Source: JAQVIJ01 sp041287365
GTDB lineage: Bacteria > Desulfobacterota > Dissulfuribacteria > Dissulfuribacterales > DYLC01
NCBI GenBank assembly: GCA_041287365.1
Contig: JBEULL010000001.1
Span: 1 to 64,000 of the forward strand
Length of the DNA stretch: 64,000 nt
Reading direction: 5' to 3'
The notes beneath the pieces were generated by a model. It did no database searches and was not told where the DNA came from. It saw only the letters and a list, made by a program, of their open reading frames with translations. Positions within the stretch are counted from its first letter, which is position 1. Each line of letters opens with the position of its first letter. The translations under genes and the position numbers were made by a program. Positions 62,154 through 64,000 of this stretch are shown piece after piece.

Positions 62154-63260
62154 TCATTTAAGCAGCGTCCCCATCAATCTGATGTCATCCACATATAATG
62201 GCGCCAGTTCCCTGTTGATACGATCCAGAATGGGTCTCCTGAAACGGTTTATATTATTTTCCTGCACACCGGCGCTCAGGTCGATTCCCTTCATCTCTCT
62301 ATAGATAGCATCCCTTACCCAGGTCTCTTTTCGATTCAACTCCTCCTTCATCTGTTTATCCCTGCAGATAAGCTCCACCTGCAACTTGAAAAACACTGGC
62401 TCCCCGCCCTGTTGGGCCGGAATGAGAAAGGGGGCGAGGCTGATATACTCCAAGGGAGCGAGTCTTTGGGCATCGGCTGGATTTGTATGTTCCTGAGACG
62501 GCCTTTGGGCTGCAGGGGCTGCGACAGGACTGGTCTGCTCCGGAGTTTTGACCGAAACAGGGGCTGAAGGCACGTTATGAATTGAAGGAGATGCGATTTG
62601 GGCGGGCTGTTGCACCTGCACAGGCCCAGTCGGCGCTGACAGACCGGAATACATACGCCAGAACACCCAGCCGCCGCCAAGCATAAAAAGACAGGCGATA
62701 CCAGAGACAAGCCATGGCAGAATCGAAGACGATGACGAAACAGATCGCTCTTCCCCGCCGGCGGATACTTCGTCTTTTTCAGGCTCGATTGCCTGTTCCT
62801 GGCCTGCCACCGCCGCTTCCAACTCAGAGGAAAGCTCCTCCACTATATTTTTGGGCTTGCTTTCGGCTTCCGCGATCTTGGAGGCAAACTCCTCAAAAAG
62901 CGGTACCTCTTCAAAATCACTGCCTTCATCCCAAAGCTCGTCCTCCGCCTTAGCGCCTTCAGCAGCAGCATCTTCTCCGGTGGCCTCTTTCTCCGCCGGG
63001 CCGTCTTTCTCCGAGGAAGCCGAAGCAGCGGACGGTATATCCTTCAATGCGGAATCACCCGCAGCAAAAGCACCTGATGGATTCAACCCTGCATCAGCTG
63101 TCTCTGAAACAGGTATCTCTTCAAAGGTCAGGTCGCCCAAGGGAACCTGAAGATTTTTATTCGGCTTGGCGGCTTCTTCCAGGCCCAAAGGGTCTGAAAC
63201 AGCGCCATGCTGTGATACATTGTCAGTAGTCAAGAGGGGTTCTTTTGCTTCGTTTGCCAA
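62154..63260 (-). CDS. FliL-like protein with long acidic N-terminal domain
   Basis: A 368-residue bitopic membrane protein. Residues about 1-175 are an acidic, Ala/Glu/Asp-rich, low-complexity cytoplasmic part; a single membrane helix lies at about 180-202; a Pro/Gln/Ala-rich linker spans 203-266; residues 268-368 have the FliL pattern (YISLAPFLIPAQQ, FFKLQVELICRDKQM, RRPILDRINRELAPLYVDDIRLMG). FliL sits beside the stator and helps motor output. The start is TTG with GAGAC upstream. cheY lies 14 bases upstream. Confidence 0.75.
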   Translation of the reverse strand: MANEAKEPLLTTDNVSQHGAVSDPLGLEEAAKPNKNLQVPLGDLTFEEIPVSETADAGLNPSGAFAAGDSALKDIPSAASASSEKDGPAEKEATGEDAAAEGAKAEDELWDEGSDFEEVPLFEEFASKIAEAESKPKNIVEELSSELEAAVAGQEQAIEPEKDEVSAGGEERSVSSSSSILPWLVSGIACLFMLGGGWVFWRMYSGLSAPTGPVQVQQPAQIASPSIHNVPSAPVSVKTPEQTSPVAAPAAQRPSQEHTNPADAQRLAPLEYISLAPFLIPAQQGGEPVFFKLQVELICRDKQMKEELNRKETWVRDAIYREMKGIDLSAGVQENNINRFRRPILDRINRELAPLYVDDIRLMGTLLK

Positions 63261-63274
63261 TTTACTGTCTCGAT

Positions 63275-63655
63275 TTATGCAAATATCTTTTCGATCTTTT
63301 CACTCAGGGTCTCGGGGGTGAAGGGCTTGACGATATAATTGCTGACACGCGCCTTGACCGCCTCCACGATATTTTCCTTCTGGGCCTCGGCGGTGACCAT
63401 CAAAAACGGAATATTCTGAAATCTTTCATCGGCCCTGACCTTTTTGAGAAGCTCTATGCCTGTCATCTTTGGCATATTCCAATCGGAAACGATAAAATCT
63501 ACCTGTTCCTTCTGCAAGACATCCCATGCCGTGGAACCGTCATCGGCTTCGATAAAATTCTTGAAGCCCAGCTGCGTAAGGATATTTTTGACGATTCTAC
63601 GCATGGTGGCGAAATCGTCAACGATCAACACCTTAATATTGTAATCGATCGCCAT
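63275..63655 (-). CDS. cheY: CheY-type response regulator
   Basis: A 126-residue single receiver domain. VLIVDDFATMRR carries the acidic pair, VSDWNMPKMTG holds the phosphoacceptor Asp, with FLMVTAEAQ (Thr) and YIVKPFTPETL (Lys). It controls flagellar motor switching. AGGAGG precedes the ATG. Between fliA and FliL-like genes, as is common in this phylum. Confidence 0.95.
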   Translation of the reverse strand: MAIDYNIKVLIVDDFATMRRIVKNILTQLGFKNFIEADDGSTAWDVLQKEQVDFIVSDWNMPKMTGIELLKKVRADERFQNIPFLMVTAEAQKENIVEAVKARVSNYIVKPFTPETLSEKIEKIFA

Positions 63656-63786
63656 ATATCAGATCCTCCTGCCATTCTTATTAAAAATACCATCCACAAT
63701 AACTGCTCAAAGATAACATGGAAACGGCATAAAACAAGATGTTAATAATTCAGATGAGGTTGTAAAAAGATATTTTCAAACCAGGC

Positions 63787-64000
63787 TCAGACCAAATCAG
63801 ACATTTTCTCCGCAAGCATAGACCGCAATCCCGATAGGGCCTTACTGCGGATTTGCGAGATTCGGGATTCGGTATAGCCCATCACCTCTCCGATCTCTTT
63901 CAATGTGAGGCCCTCTTCATAATACAGTGACAGCACAAGCCGTTCCTTCTCAGGTAATCCCGCTATCGCTTCTTCCAGAATCCTCTTGGTTTCCACCGAT
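63787..64000 (-). CDS. fliA: flagellar sigma factor FliA, C-terminal part
   Basis: The frame runs off the window edge, so only about 71 residues are seen. They form sigma-70 region 4: AIAGLPEKERLVLSLYYEEGLTLKEIGEVMGYTESRISQIRSKALSGLRS, with the HTH VMGYTESRISQIRSKA. The strict form and the downstream cheY gene point to sigma-28 (FliA). The N-terminal regions lie outside. Confidence 0.85.
   Translation of the reverse strand, partial: SVETKRILEEAIAGLPEKERLVLSLYYEEGLTLKEIGEVMGYTESRISQIRSKALSGLRSMLAEKMSDLV

Overview
This window (about 50% GC, densely coded on both strands) looks like core chromosome from a flagellated, Gram-negative bacterium of the Desulfobacterota (former Deltaproteobacteria). 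The reasons are the minus-strand block pyrG-kdsA-kdsC-lptCAB-rpoN-hpf-rapZ-EIIA(Man), Kdo/LPS export genes, a C-terminal-Phe porin, a heme-c chemoreceptor, a bacteriohemerythrin, a type III pantothenate kinase and a flagellar sigma factor/CheY cluster. This is inference from gene content; I have no 16S or database match.

Layout. 1-1150: end of a Uma2-like gene and a lone prepilin. 1163-3714 (-): lptF-nfeD-slipin operon. 3822-7403 (+): heme-binding chemoreceptor and dnaG. 7605-13844 (+): Gly-rich membrane protein, rimO-coaX, CAP-domain secreted protein, SlyD-like isomerase, tilS. 13959-23770 (-): rlmI-like methyltransferase, ettA, adk, RNase II/R with a HEAT-repeat protein, lipoprotein, hisB, ilvD. 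23925-25789 (-): a deacetylase/glycosyltransferase pair. 25895-26604 (+): Trm112-like and soluble HAD proteins. 26723-37103 (-): a long block from paaK and an ACT protein through pyrG, Kdo synthesis, LPS export, rpoN, hpf, rapZ and a mannose-type EIIA. 37307-37753 (+): Hsp20. 37812-39937 (-): purine phosphorylase with an MTA/SAH-type deaminase. 40388-43646 (+): porin and a secreted propeller-like protein. 43921-46441 (-): Mn pyrophosphatase and a UbiD-type decarboxylase. 46554-51455 (+): dnaX, metK-ahcY, PilZ protein. 51498-58784 (-): permease, AddB-like nuclease, AddA-like helicase, plsC. 58887-59960 (+): queA. 59989-64000 (-): hemerythrin, small ORF, YkgJ, then DUF2802-like, FliL-like, cheY and partial fliA (flagellar).

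How the genes work together. Envelope biogenesis dominates: kdsA/kdsC make Kdo precursor, CTP synthase supplies CTP for Kdo activation, and lptA/B/C plus lptF export LPS. SAM metabolism is represented by metK-ahcY and by a PNP-deaminase pair that could salvage methylthioadenosine; rimO, rlmI, queA and others consume SAM. No rRNA, tRNA, CRISPR array, IS element or prophage was seen. The most unexplained structures are a 141-bp nested palindrome (43703-43843), a 13-bp tandem repeat running into the porin ribosome binding site (40328-40379), and sharp AT-rich shifts inside two otherwise ordinary genes (rpoN and the addB-like gene). I found no clear undescribed multi-gene system; most of the window is housekeeping.
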